NCBI RefSeq assembly: GCF_004375085.3
Contig: NZ_SNAQ03000006.1
Location: 1 to 64,000, forward strand
Direction: 5' to 3'
DNA: 64,000 bases
From: Lewinella sp. W8
Lineage (GTDB): Bacteria > Bacteroidota > Bacteroidia > Chitinophagales > Saprospiraceae
In this document: positions 16,324-24,653 of the stretch, piece by piece
Layout: the number at the start of each line of letters is the position of its first letter
How positions within the stretch are numbered: the stretch's first letter is position 1
Translations under genes and position numbers: made by a program
Notes under the pieces: generated by a model
The model's database searches: none
Seen by the model: only the letters and a program-made list of their open reading frames with translations
What the model was told of the DNA's origin: nothing

Positions 16324-16356
16324 ACGACCGGTCTGCGGAGCAGGTCTGTTCCGGTT
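16324..16356 (+). repeat. Hairpin repeat copy 3
   Basis: ACGACCGGTCTGCGGAGCAG continues as GTCTGTTCCGGTT. It runs into the stop codon of the small membrane-protein gene on the minus strand. Confidence 0.6.
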
Positions 16357-16543
16357 ACCCCGGCAGGTTAACGATTTTGTTGATCTGGATGATCAGCAGT
16401 GCCGCGCCACACACCAGGGCCAGGATGCCGGGGGCGAGGGCTTTCCAGTCAGTATCCGTGCCGGCGGCCCGTTGCTTTTTGATCAGATCGTAGAGGTGGT
16501 AGCCACCGAACAGGAGGAGGAGTACGCCCAGAATAAAGTCCAT
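16355..16543 (-). CDS. Small two-span membrane protein, unknown
   Basis: This is a 62-residue protein with two hydrophobic helices at about residues 2-20 (FILGVLLLLFGGYHLYDLI) and 36-54 (LAPGILALVCGAALLIIQI), joined by a charged loop (KKQRAAGTDTDW). The start at 16543 is chosen because the upstream in-frame extension overlaps pncA and reads as another frame of it. It lies 43 bases downstream of pncA on the same strand and is probably cotranscribed. No family is recognised. Confidence 0.6.
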   Translation of the reverse strand: MDFILGVLLLLFGGYHLYDLIKKQRAAGTDTDWKALAPGILALVCGAALLIIQINKIVNLPG

Positions 16544-16586
16544 AGAAAGAGATTGAGCCGCGAACGGGAAGGGGACAAAAATACGA

Positions 16587-17234
16587 TTAAGCCTCGAGGC
16601 CCGCGGTGGCCAGTAGCTCGGAAGAAGTTTGCACCTGCGCTCCGGCGCCCTGCATGTCCACCACCGCCCGGTCCACGTCTCCCTCCGTAAGGTCCACACC
16701 ACGGGTCGCATCCCGGATGAGGGTAACGGCAAAGCCCTCTTGCAGGCCGTCCAGCACAGTAAATTTGACGCAGTAGTCGGTGGCCAACCCGAGTACGTGC
16801 ACCTCGGTGATGCCCCGCTCCTTCAGCCATTCGGCCATCCCGGTACTTTTGCGGTGCCCGTTATCGTAGAAGCCGGAATAACTGTCGATTTCCGGATCGG
16901 TCCCCTTCTGGAAAATCCTGGTGATCGTCTGCTGATCCAGCTCGTCCACCAGTTCGGCGCCCCAGGTGCCCTGCACGCAATGGATCGGCCAGAGGATCTG
17001 GGATAATCCATTCAATTCGATAACCTGCCCTGGCTTCCTCCAGGGATGGTTGGCGGCAAAGCTGCCGTGATTGGCCGGGTGCCAGTCTTGGGTGGCCACC
17101 ACCGTCCGGTAGGCCGGAATCAGCGTATTGGCCACCGGAATCACCCGGTCGCCTTCGGGAACGGGCAACATGCCGGTCGGCAAAAAATCGTACTGCAAAT
17201 CCACCAGGATCAGGGCAACGTGAGCGGGGAGCAT
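16587..17234 (-). CDS. pncA: Nicotinamidase
   Basis: PncA hydrolyses nicotinamide to nicotinate and ammonia for NAD salvage and belongs to the isochorismatase-like hydrolases. The 215-residue protein has the catalytic triad D12 (LVDLQYDF), K110 (IFQKGTD) and C155 (ATDYCVKFT). It has metal-ligand candidates D50 and H52 (TQDWHP) and H85 (LWPIHCVQGT). The cis-peptide region GLATDYCV is typical. A near-consensus Bacteroidota promoter precedes the gene. The C-terminal segment (MQGAGAQVQTSSE) lies over a sequence that resembles the dispersed repeat. Confidence 0.93.
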   Translation of the reverse strand: MLPAHVALILVDLQYDFLPTGMLPVPEGDRVIPVANTLIPAYRTVVATQDWHPANHGSFAANHPWRKPGQVIELNGLSQILWPIHCVQGTWGAELVDELDQQTITRIFQKGTDPEIDSYSGFYDNGHRKSTGMAEWLKERGITEVHVLGLATDYCVKFTVLDGLQEGFAVTLIRDATRGVDLTEGDVDRAVVDMQGAGAQVQTSSELLATAGLEA

Positions 17235-17255
17235 GGGCTTAGTTTATGTTTAAAA

Positions 17256-17286
17256 CAAAGATAATGCCAGGCGAACACTCCGCAAA
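17256..17286 (-). promoter_or_regulatory. Near-consensus promoter of pncA
   Basis: On the minus strand TTTG (17286-17283), exactly 19 bases and TATCTTTG (17263-17256) reproduce the Bacteroidota -33/-7 consensus TTTG-N19-TAnnTTTG. The pncA start lies 21 bases downstream. This is the best promoter match in the window. Confidence 0.7.
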
Positions 17287-17303
17287 GGAAAAAGCTAGGC
17301 TGA

Positions 17304-17585
17304 CTAATACTTCTTCTTACTGATCTTGTTGTAGGTAATTTGTCGCTGCGCCTTCGATTTAAAGCGATTGACGTCCGCACCCCGAAGTTTTGCGTGCTTG
17401 GTTTTTCGTCCCTGCACCCGGGCCCGCCAGCGCTTCCAACTGCCCAGCTTCATTTCGCGCTTCATCAGGCGGATTACTTCAGCTTCGGAGAGCCCAAACT
17501 GGAACTCAATGGCTTCAAAGGGCGTGCGGTCTTCCCAGGCCATGGCGATAATGCGATCAATATCTTCCGGCGTCAATTCCTCCAT
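17304..17585 (-). CDS. TIGR03643 (DUF2805) family small basic protein
   Basis: This 93-residue protein has an N-terminal helix-turn-helix-like part (DIDRIIAMAWEDRTPFEAIE, then FGLSEAEVIRLMKREMK) and a strongly basic C-terminus (WKRWRARVQGRKTKH, SKAQRQ, ISKKKY). This matches the TIGR03643/DUF2805 family, whose function is unknown. The basic tail and HTH-like start suggest nucleic-acid binding (inference). It lies 39 bases behind the double-thioredoxin gene and may share its transcript. Confidence 0.8.
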   Translation of the reverse strand: MEELTPEDIDRIIAMAWEDRTPFEAIEFQFGLSEAEVIRLMKREMKLGSWKRWRARVQGRKTKHAKLRGADVNRFKSKAQRQITYNKISKKKY

Positions 17586-17624
17586 GACCGTTAAATGGTC
17601 CTGGAGAAAAAATTGTTCGCAGGT

Positions 17625-18848
17625 CTAATAGTACCGCCCCATCATTTCGTGGTCCACGATGGCTCGTTTCAGGGCAAGAAAATCGACTTCACTCTGATGG
17701 CGCCACACCACTTCTCCGTCCGGCGCCAGCAGGATGGTATACGGCAGGGCGGCGTTCCAGTCCGGGTCCACGGCTTCCACCAGTTCGTAGATGTCCTCAC
17801 CGTCAAATTGATAGTTCCTGACCGGGGAATGTATTTTTTCCAGGAAAGCCAGCGCCTTATCGTGCTGACCGGGTTTATCCGCAGAAATGCTGATGAACTC
17901 AAAATCCCGGGCGCCGTACATCCGCTGCAGGACCATGAAGTCGGGATATTCCAGCACGCAGGGGCCGCACCAGGTAGCCCAGACGTTGATGAGCCGTAAC
18001 TTGTCGGAATCCTCGTTCCGCATTAATTCTTTGACCCCCTCGACGTCAATCATCTCCAGCGCCACGGGTTTGGCCCGCCATTCTTCCTCCACTTTATCCC
18101 GGTAGGCCGTTTTCCAGGCCCACTTGGTGGAGCAGCCGAAAGTCTTGGTGGTGGGTTCCTCCACTTCCCGCCCCGCCAGGAGCGCATCGACCGCCTGCCG
18201 TAAGTCTTCGGCGTTGGCCGTACCGGGCTTTTCCGTCTTGTCGAGTCGACCGGTATACCGAAGTTTTCTATCCTCGTCAAATACGAACACGTGGGGAGTA
18301 GCTACGGGGCCGTACTGGAGTGAGGCAGCGTGGTCGTCTCCGTCGTAGAGGTAGGGAAAATTGTACTCCGCGTCTCGGTGCCGGATCTGCATGTCCACGA
18401 AATCATCGTTGAGGTCGGAGTAGCCCAGTTCTTCGTAAAGGAGGCCCAGGGGACTGTTGGGCGAAATGGCCACGAGCTGGACGCCCTTTGCGCCATAATC
18501 ACTGGCAAATTGCTTGATTCTTTCCTCATACGCCTGGGCGGTGGGACAATGGTTGGCCGTGAAAACGAGTACCAACACCTCGGCCTCTGCGAAGTCTTCC
18601 AGGGAGTAGAATTGACCATCCGTGCCGGCGAGGCGGAAATCCGGTGCCGATGCACCGATCTCTAGCGTACCGACTTCCCGCTCCGTAACGGGTTGGGGAT
18701 TTGCGACAAATTCTTCGGCAACCGAAGCCTCCCCGACCTCGGTTTCTGCCTCGGGGGCCGTTTCGGTGCCACAGTTCCAGAACAGCAGGGAAACCAGTCC
18801 CAGGGAATACATCAAGCGCATGGGAAATATTTTCTTAATGGAGTGCAT
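17625..18848 (-). CDS. Lipoprotein with peroxiredoxin-like and TlpA-like domains
   Basis: This is a 407-residue envelope lipoprotein with two thioredoxin folds. The signal peptide ends in the lipobox LLFWNC (C26). The first domain (about 60-230) is peroxiredoxin/AhpC-like with C101 in FTANHCPTAQAYEER, and C239 (FGCSTKW) may resolve it. The second (about 265-400) is TlpA-like with a complete WATWCGPC motif (C294, C297) and a cis-proline near P369. It probably reduces or repairs thiols in the periplasm. The fusion could join a peroxide-sensing or reducing part with its own reductase, but the partner is not visible. TIGR03643 follows on the same strand. Confidence 0.82.
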   Translation of the reverse strand: MHSIKKIFPMRLMYSLGLVSLLFWNCGTETAPEAETEVGEASVAEEFVANPQPVTEREVGTLEIGASAPDFRLAGTDGQFYSLEDFAEAEVLVLVFTANHCPTAQAYEERIKQFASDYGAKGVQLVAISPNSPLGLLYEELGYSDLNDDFVDMQIRHRDAEYNFPYLYDGDDHAASLQYGPVATPHVFVFDEDRKLRYTGRLDKTEKPGTANAEDLRQAVDALLAGREVEEPTTKTFGCSTKWAWKTAYRDKVEEEWRAKPVALEMIDVEGVKELMRNEDSDKLRLINVWATWCGPCVLEYPDFMVLQRMYGARDFEFISISADKPGQHDKALAFLEKIHSPVRNYQFDGEDIYELVEAVDPDWNAALPYTILLAPDGEVVWRHQSEVDFLALKRAIVDHEMMGRYY

Positions 18849-18882
18849 ACTTAGGTAGACGGTAGAAAGGACAATTAATCCC

Positions 18883-18890
18883 TACTTTCG
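18883..18890 (+). promoter_or_regulatory. Candidate -7 box for the SDR gene
   Basis: TACTTTCG (seven of eight to TAnnTTTG) lies 19 bases before the ATG at 18910. Confidence 0.35.
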
Positions 18891-18909
18891 GAGCCGCATC
18901 CATCCTTCC

Positions 18910-19671
18910 ATGAGTTCAACCGATCCACCGCAAATATTTCGGGACAAGGTGGCCATCGTTACCGGTGCCGGTACGGGCATTGGCCGGGCGGTAGCCCTCG
19001 CCCTTGCCGAAAGCAGCTGCACCGTTTACGTCAACGACCTCGATGAAGCCCCCCTTAAGCAGCTCCCCGACACCCCCCTACTCATTCCCCATCCGGCGGA
19101 TGCAGCGGATCCGGAGGCGATGCGGTCATTGGTGGGACGGGCAATCAGAGACTTCGGTCGCCTGGACTATGTGGTCGCCAATGCCGGCACCACCCGCTTT
19201 GCCTCCTTCCTTTCCGCTTCGGAAGAGGATTTCGATGCGGTCGTCAAGCTAAACCTACGGGGGACCTTCTTCCTCGTACAGGCGGCCGCCAACGCCATGG
19301 CGGGAACGGGAGGGAGTATTGTACTGATGTCGTCCAACATCAGCCACCGCGCCTATCCCAATCTGACGACCTACAGCATGACGAAGGCCGCCATCAACAT
19401 GATGGCCAGAAGCCTTGCCCTCGAACTGGGGCCACTGGGCATCAACATCAATGCGCTGGCCCCCGGAGCCACCCTGACCGAAAGGACGGCGCAGGAAGGG
19501 GAGGATTACGAAGGTACCTGGTCAGCCCTCATTCCCACCGGTCGGGTGGCCCAGCCGGAGGACATTGCCCGGGCGGCAACCTTCCTGCTCAGCGAGGCGG
19601 CCCGACAGATCAGCGGGACGGTCCTGGTGGTGGACGGTGGCTGGTCCGGCGTCGGTCGCCACCCCGGATAG
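18910..19671 (+). CDS. SDR family NAD(P)-dependent oxidoreductase
   Basis: This is a classical short-chain dehydrogenase/reductase of 253 residues, cytosolic. The cofactor motif is TGAGTGIG (residues 18-25), NAG is at 91-93, and the active site is S142 with Y155-xxx-K159 in YSMTK. D43 and D45 in VNDLDEA at the end of the second strand favour NAD(H) over NADP(H) (inference). The C-terminus VDGGWSGVGRHPG is usual for the family. The substrate cannot be told from sequence. The gene has its own -7-like box and is followed by a PSD1 gene 79 bases on. Confidence 0.9.
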   Translation: MSSTDPPQIFRDKVAIVTGAGTGIGRAVALALAESSCTVYVNDLDEAPLKQLPDTPLLIPHPADAADPEAMRSLVGRAIRDFGRLDYVVANAGTTRFASFLSASEEDFDAVVKLNLRGTFFLVQAAANAMAGTGGSIVLMSSNISHRAYPNLTTYSMTKAAINMMARSLALELGPLGININALAPGATLTERTAQEGEDYEGTWSALIPTGRVAQPEDIARAATFLLSEAARQISGTVLVVDGGWSGVGRHPG

Positions 19672-19750
19672 CCAACGGATTGTAAGCGTAGTCCCCCCGT
19701 GTTTACGTCCTAAATTACGGTGAGAACCCAAACGTCAAGCCCAATTTCCG

Positions 19751-22700
19751 ATGCGATTACGGACTCCCTGTTTATTGCTCTGCCTCCTTCCGCTGATCTT
19801 TTCCTCCTGCGGATCGGACCTCCCACCGGCCGTCCTGGCCATGGAGGACCACATTCCGGAAACCGTCGACTTCAACCAGCACATCCGCCCTATTCTGAGT
19901 GACCGCTGCTGGAGTTGCCACGGTCCCGACGCCGAGGCGCGTACGGCTTCCCTGCGGCTGGATACGGAAGAAGGTGCCTTTGCCAGCCTGGCCTCCGGAG
20001 CGGGGCATGCCTTCGTTTCCGGACGTCCCGGAAAGAGCGTTGCGCTGGCCCGCATGGTCAGTACCGACCCCGAAACGGTCATGCCTCCCCCGGAGAGCAA
20101 GATGAGCCTGACGGCCCGGGAAATTGCCCTGGTTAACCGGTGGATTGAGCAGGGTGCGATCTGGAAGGACCACTGGGCGTTCCTACCCATCGAAGCTCAC
20201 GAAGTGCCCGACAATCCGGCGGGTTATCCGGCCGAAAACGCCCTGGATCACTTCATCAATGAGCGGCTCCGGCAGGAAGGACTTACGGCCAACCCCCGGG
20301 CGGACCCTGAACGTCTCCTCCGCCGGGTGTACCTTGACCTGACCGGTCTTCCCCCCAGTCCGGAAGTGATGGACCGGTGGCTGGCGGAACCCAGTGACGC
20401 GGCCTACCGGCAACTCGTGGAAGAACTACTGACCTCCGAAGCCCACGCTGAGCGCCTCGCCATGGACTGGCTGGATGTAGCGCGCTACGCCGACAGCCAC
20501 GGACTGCACGCCGACGGATGGCGGATGGCCTGGCCGTACCGTGACTGGGTAATTGAGGCTTTCCAGCGTAACCTGCCCTACGATCAATTCATTACCCAGC
20601 AAATCGCCGGCGACCTCCTGCCGGAACCCAGTCGGGGAAGCCTGGTGGCTTCCGCCTTCAACCGTATGCACCCCATGACGGCCGAGGGCGGCGTGATCGC
20701 CGAAGAGTTTCGCCTGGGTTACGTCGCCGATCGCGTCAATACGGTGGCCACCGGTATGTTGGGCCTGACGATGGACTGCAGCCGCTGCCACGACCACAAA
20801 TTCGACCCCATTTCCCAGAAGGAATACTACGGCTTCTCCGCTTTCTTCAACAACTTCCGCGAACTGGGCATGACCGGTGATGACGGGAATTTCGGCCCCT
20901 ACCTGCTCCTTACCGACGAGGTGCAGGACAATATCCTGGCGGCGTACGAACAGCAATTGGGCATCCTGCGGCAGGACAAAGGATCGGTCACCGTATCCGA
21001 CCAGGAGCTGGAAGCGTTTCTACGTAACGCCGGCCCGCAGCCAGTCCGGGCAGACCATACGTTTACCTTTGATCGGATCGCTTCGGATGGACAGGGCCAT
21101 CGCATTGACCGCCACGCCTGGGCCACCGAAGAGACTACCTTCCCCACCGTACCGGGCCGGGGCCGGGTGGCCCAGTTTGATCACCCCTATGACGATATTT
21201 ACCTCGATGAAGGGATCGCGGGCATCCAGTCTCATGATCCCCTGTCGGTGAGCCTCATGATCCGGACCACCAAACGTGACAGCAGCCTGATGCAAACCTT
21301 GCTGGGTAATGCCGGTGGCAAAAATGAGGCCTGGCAGGGCACGGAATGGTACCTCGACGACGAGAACTACCTGCACCTTCGCCTCATCCGGACGATGCCG
21401 GACGACCTCCTGCACGTGGTTTCGCGGGACAGCATCAAGGTCAATACCTGGACCCAGGTGGGCTTTACCTACGACGGCTCCGGAGAGGCCATCGGGGTAC
21501 AACTGTACCTCAACGGCAGGGCCGTGGAACAGGAGACGCTGGTGGACAACCTTCGCGGAGCGATCTATCCCGTCAATCACGAAGCCTGGCGCAACGTCAG
21601 CTCCCGCAAAACGCGACTTGGTCAGGCCTATCGCGCCTTTACCGGCGAAAATGGCATCTTCCTCGGACAGATGGACGATCTGCGGATCTTCAAGCGTCCG
21701 CTTACCCAACTGGAAATGGCCCAACAGGTGAATGCCCCGCCCCCAATCTCCCGGGACGTGGCCACGGAGCACCTGCTCCGGACCGCTCCCCGATACCGGG
21801 AAACGATGGAAAAATTCCGGAAAATCCAGGGCGAACGCCTGGCGCTGCTGGACAGCACGCCACGACTGATGATCAGTGAGGACATGAACCGCCCCCGGAC
21901 CACTTTCGTCCTGGATCGCGGGGCCTACGATGCGCCGCTGGAGCCCGTGCAGCCGCAAACCCCGGCCAGTATCCTTCCCTATTCGGAGGACTTGCCCCCC
22001 AACCGGCTCGGTCTGGCCCGCTGGATTTTTGACGACCGAAACCCACTGACCGCCCGGGTGGCGGTGAACCGATACTGGCAGCTGATTTTCGGCCAGGGAA
22101 TCGTGAAGACACCCCACGATTTTGGCAGCCAGGGGGCCCTGCCCTCTCACCCTCATTTGCTGGACTACCTGGCGGTTCAGTTCCGGGATAATGGGTGGAA
22201 CGTCCGGGATTTGCTCCGGATGATGGTACTCTCAGATACCTACCGGCGGGAAAGTCACGCTGAGCGGGAGCAACGCGAAGCGGACCCCGAAAACGTGCTC
22301 CTCGCCCGGGGGCCTTCGGTGCGATTGCCGGCCGAAATCATCCGGGACAATGCCCTGGCCGCCGCGGGGCTACTGCATCGGGAAGTGGGTGGACCGAGCG
22401 TAAAACCCTACCAACCCGCCGGACTGTGGATTCAGTCCAATAACTTCTCCAGGATGTTGCTTACCTACGAAGCAGACACGGGGAATAAACTGTATCGCCG
22501 CAGTATGTATACCTTCATCAAGCGGACGGCGCCCCCACCCTTTCTGATCAACTTTGATGCTAGCGGGAGGGACGTGTGTACGGTGAAACGCTCCACGACC
22601 AACACGCCCTTACAGGCCCTGAACTTGCTCAATGACCCGCAATTTGTGGAAGCGGCCCGGGTACTGGCCCAACGGGTACAACACGAGAAAAGCGGTCCGG

Positions 22701-22948
22701 ATCAGCAACTCGCCCACGCCTTTCGGCTGGTGGCCGGCCGGCGGCCGGCACCGGAGGAAACGGAAATCCTGAAGCGGCTGTACGTAGAAGAGTTAGCCCG
22801 TTACGCCGAGCATCCCGCGCTGGCGGATAGCTTGCTGCTCGTCGGAGAATATCCCGTCCCGGAAGAACTTGACCGCAGTACGACTGCCGCCCTGACCAGC
22901 GTGAGCAATATGCTCTTCAGCTTCGATGAAGCCTACGTAAAACGATAA
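19751..22948 (+). CDS. PSD1 planctomycete cytochrome c domain lipoprotein with LamG
   Basis: This is a 1065-residue predicted lipoprotein (lipobox ending at C20). Domains in order are a planctomycete cytochrome c-like domain with the haem motif C53-WS-C56-H57, PSCyt2/DUF1549 (about 140-370), a LamG/concanavalin-like insert (about 440-660) and PSD1/DUF1553 (about 740-1040). A second [13 protein letters not shown] motif lies in DUF1549. These proteins are encoded with DUF1501 partners, as here after 2 bases. They are abundant in Planctomycetes and in some marine Bacteroidota, where a role in handling complex polysaccharide or sulfated material is suspected but unproven. It is paralogous to the gene at 39510. 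Confidence 0.88.
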   Translation: MRLRTPCLLLCLLPLIFSSCGSDLPPAVLAMEDHIPETVDFNQHIRPILSDRCWSCHGPDAEARTASLRLDTEEGAFASLASGAGHAFVSGRPGKSVALARMVSTDPETVMPPPESKMSLTAREIALVNRWIEQGAIWKDHWAFLPIEAHEVPDNPAGYPAENALDHFINERLRQEGLTANPRADPERLLRRVYLDLTGLPPSPEVMDRWLAEPSDAAYRQLVEELLTSEAHAERLAMDWLDVARYADSHGLHADGWRMAWPYRDWVIEAFQRNLPYDQFITQQIAGDLLPEPSRGSLVASAFNRMHPMTAEGGVIAEEFRLGYVADRVNTVATGMLGLTMDCSRCHDHKFDPISQKEYYGFSAFFNNFRELGMTGDDGNFGPYLLLTDEVQDNILAAYEQQLGILRQDKGSVTVSDQELEAFLRNAGPQPVRADHTFTFDRIASDGQGHRIDRHAWATEETTFPTVPGRGRVAQFDHPYDDIYLDEGIAGIQSHDPLSVSLMIRTTKRDSSLMQTLLGNAGGKNEAWQGTEWYLDDENYLHLRLIRTMPDDLLHVVSRDSIKVNTWTQVGFTYDGSGEAIGVQLYLNGRAVEQETLVDNLRGAIYPVNHEAWRNVSSRKTRLGQAYRAFTGENGIFLGQMDDLRIFKRPLTQLEMAQQVNAPPPISRDVATEHLLRTAPRYRETMEKFRKIQGERLALLDSTPRLMISEDMNRPRTTFVLDRGAYDAPLEPVQPQTPASILPYSEDLPPNRLGLARWIFDDRNPLTARVAVNRYWQLIFGQGIVKTPHDFGSQGALPSHPHLLDYLAVQFRDNGWNVRDLLRMMVLSDTYRRESHAEREQREADPENVLLARGPSVRLPAEIIRDNALAAAGLLHREVGGPSVKPYQPAGLWIQSNNFSRMLLTYEADTGNKLYRRSMYTFIKRTAPPPFLINFDASGRDVCTVKRSTTNTPLQALNLLNDPQFVEAARVLAQRVQHEKSGPDQQLAHAFRLVAGRRPAPEETEILKRLYVEELARYAEHPALADSLLLVGEYPVPEELDRSTTAALTSVSNMLFSFDEAYVKR

Positions 22949-22950
22949 GT

Positions 22951-24384
22951 ATGGACTGCCATCACTACGAGAAAATTCACAGCCGCCGGGATTTCCTGAA
23001 CAAACTGGGTATGGGTTTGGGGGCCATGAGTTTGTCCGCCCTCATGAACCCGTTAAAGGCCGGGAATTCCCTTCTCTCCGGAGGTCCCTTCATCGTTCCC
23101 CGGGCCAAGCGGATCATTTACCTGTTTCAGTCCGGGGGGCCGAGTCAGCAGGATCTATTTGACTACAAACCCATGCTGCGGAAAATGCACGGCGAGGAGT
23201 TACCCGCCAGCGTGCGGCAGGGGCAACGGCTTACCGGGATGACGGCCGGGCAGGGGGCACTTCCCCTGGCCGGATCCGTATTCGACTTTAAGCAGTACGG
23301 TCAGTCGGGAAAATGGCTATCGGACCGGGTGCCCTACCTGGCGCAGGTGGCGGATGAATTGTGCTGGATTCAGAGCATGCAGACCGATGCGATCAATCAC
23401 GACCCGGCGGTAATGTTTTTACAAACCGGCTCGCAATTCCCCGGTCGCCCGAGTATGGGGGCCTGGGCCAGTTACGGACTGGGATCGATGAACGAGAACC
23501 TGCCCGCCTTTGTCGTGCTGCTCAGTCGCGGCAGCAATGGCGGGGCTCAGCCCCTTTATCCGCGATCCTGGGGAGCGGCCTTTCTGCCCAGCCAGCACCA
23601 GGGCGTTCAGTTCCGCGCGGGGGTAGATCCCGTACTGTACCTGAACAACCCCGCCGGCATCACGGCCGCCGCCCGCCGCAACCAACTGGACAAACTACGG
23701 GAGCTGCAGGAACTTCAGCGAGAAGCCAGTAAGGACCCCGAAATTGACGCCCGGATCGCCCAGTACGAAATGGCCTACCGGATGCAGACGAGCGTCCCGG
23801 ACCTGATGGAAACGGACGATGAGCCGGACTACATCTACGAAATGTACGGCCCCGATAGCCGGAAACCCGGCACCTACGCGGCCAACTGTTTGCTGGCCCG
23901 AAGGCTGGCGGAAAAGGACGTTCGTTTCATCCAGTTGTACCACCGTGGGTGGGACGCCCACGGCAACGCACCGGGTGTAGTCACTAATCAGGCCCGGGAC
24001 ACCGACCAGGCCAGTGCCGCCCTCATCAAGGACCTTAAACAACGTGGCCTGCTGGAGGACACCCTCGTCATCTGGGGCGGAGAATTTGGCCGGACGGCCT
24101 ACAGTCAGGGCAAGCTCACCGTGGACAATTACGGTAGGGATCATCACCCAAAATGCTTCACCATGTGGATGGCCGGCGGTGGCGTTAAACCTGGTCTGGT
24201 GTACGGCAAGACGGATGACTTCAGCTACAACATCCTGGAAAATCCCGTTCACGTACACGATTTCCAGGCCACCGTACTGCATTTACTGGGCATCGATCAC
24301 GAAGCCCTGACCTTTAAACACCAGGGCCGCCGCTTTCGACTCACGGACGTGCATGGGCACGTGGTCAGGGACTTACTGGCGTAG
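22951..24384 (+). CDS. DUF1501 protein with Tat-type N-terminus
   Basis: This 477-residue protein of the DUF1501 family has a fold related to alkaline phosphatases and sulfatases. A twin-arginine motif SRRDFL (residues 11-16) and a hydrophobic stretch (GMGLGAMSLSALMNP) indicate export in folded form. Conserved metal-site-like motifs are FQSGGPSQQDLFDYKP, QLYHRGWDAHG, IWGGEFGRTAY and GRDHHPKCFTMWMAGGG. Catalytic activity has not been shown for the family as far as I know. It starts 2 bases behind its PSD1 partner, so the two are surely one operon. Confidence 0.9.
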   Translation: MDCHHYEKIHSRRDFLNKLGMGLGAMSLSALMNPLKAGNSLLSGGPFIVPRAKRIIYLFQSGGPSQQDLFDYKPMLRKMHGEELPASVRQGQRLTGMTAGQGALPLAGSVFDFKQYGQSGKWLSDRVPYLAQVADELCWIQSMQTDAINHDPAVMFLQTGSQFPGRPSMGAWASYGLGSMNENLPAFVVLLSRGSNGGAQPLYPRSWGAAFLPSQHQGVQFRAGVDPVLYLNNPAGITAAARRNQLDKLRELQELQREASKDPEIDARIAQYEMAYRMQTSVPDLMETDDEPDYIYEMYGPDSRKPGTYAANCLLARRLAEKDVRFIQLYHRGWDAHGNAPGVVTNQARDTDQASAALIKDLKQRGLLEDTLVIWGGEFGRTAYSQGKLTVDNYGRDHHPKCFTMWMAGGGVKPGLVYGKTDDFSYNILENPVHVHDFQATVLHLLGIDHEALTFKHQGRRFRLTDVHGHVVRDLLA

Positions 24385-24515
24385 CATCTGGAGGGAATAA
24401 AGTTTTGGGCAACGCGTGCGGGTGCAAAGTTGATTCGGGTACCGGCAAGGTGGTCTGGTTGCTCCGGAGAGGATGACGGTTTCAGTTCCCAATTTCACGG
24501 CCACAACCCAAAGCT

Positions 24516-24540
24516 GGGCACCTGCGCTTGCGCCCAAAAG
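24516..24540 (+). repeat. Dispersed GGCACCTGCG repeat, intergenic copy
   Basis: GGGCACCTGCG-CTTG-CGCCCAAAAG is followed by GTCGTCTCCC. The extension AAAAGGTCG is also seen at the 47361 copy. A direct repeat AAGGTCGTCTCC follows within 32 bases. Confidence 0.55.
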
Positions 24541-24626
24541 GTCGTCTCCCTTCCCTTCGTGTACATAAGGTCGTCTCCGTAGATGGGGTGCGGGTGTTGC
24601 TGGCGAATAGTTTAGTACCGTTGGTT

Positions 24627-24634
24627 TATATTTG
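24627..24634 (+). promoter_or_regulatory. Candidate -7 box for the propeller protein gene
   Basis: TATATTTG matches TAnnTTTG and lies 19 bases before the ATG at 24654. Confidence 0.4.
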
Positions 24635-24653
24635 ATCGTTTTTAATATTTCTC

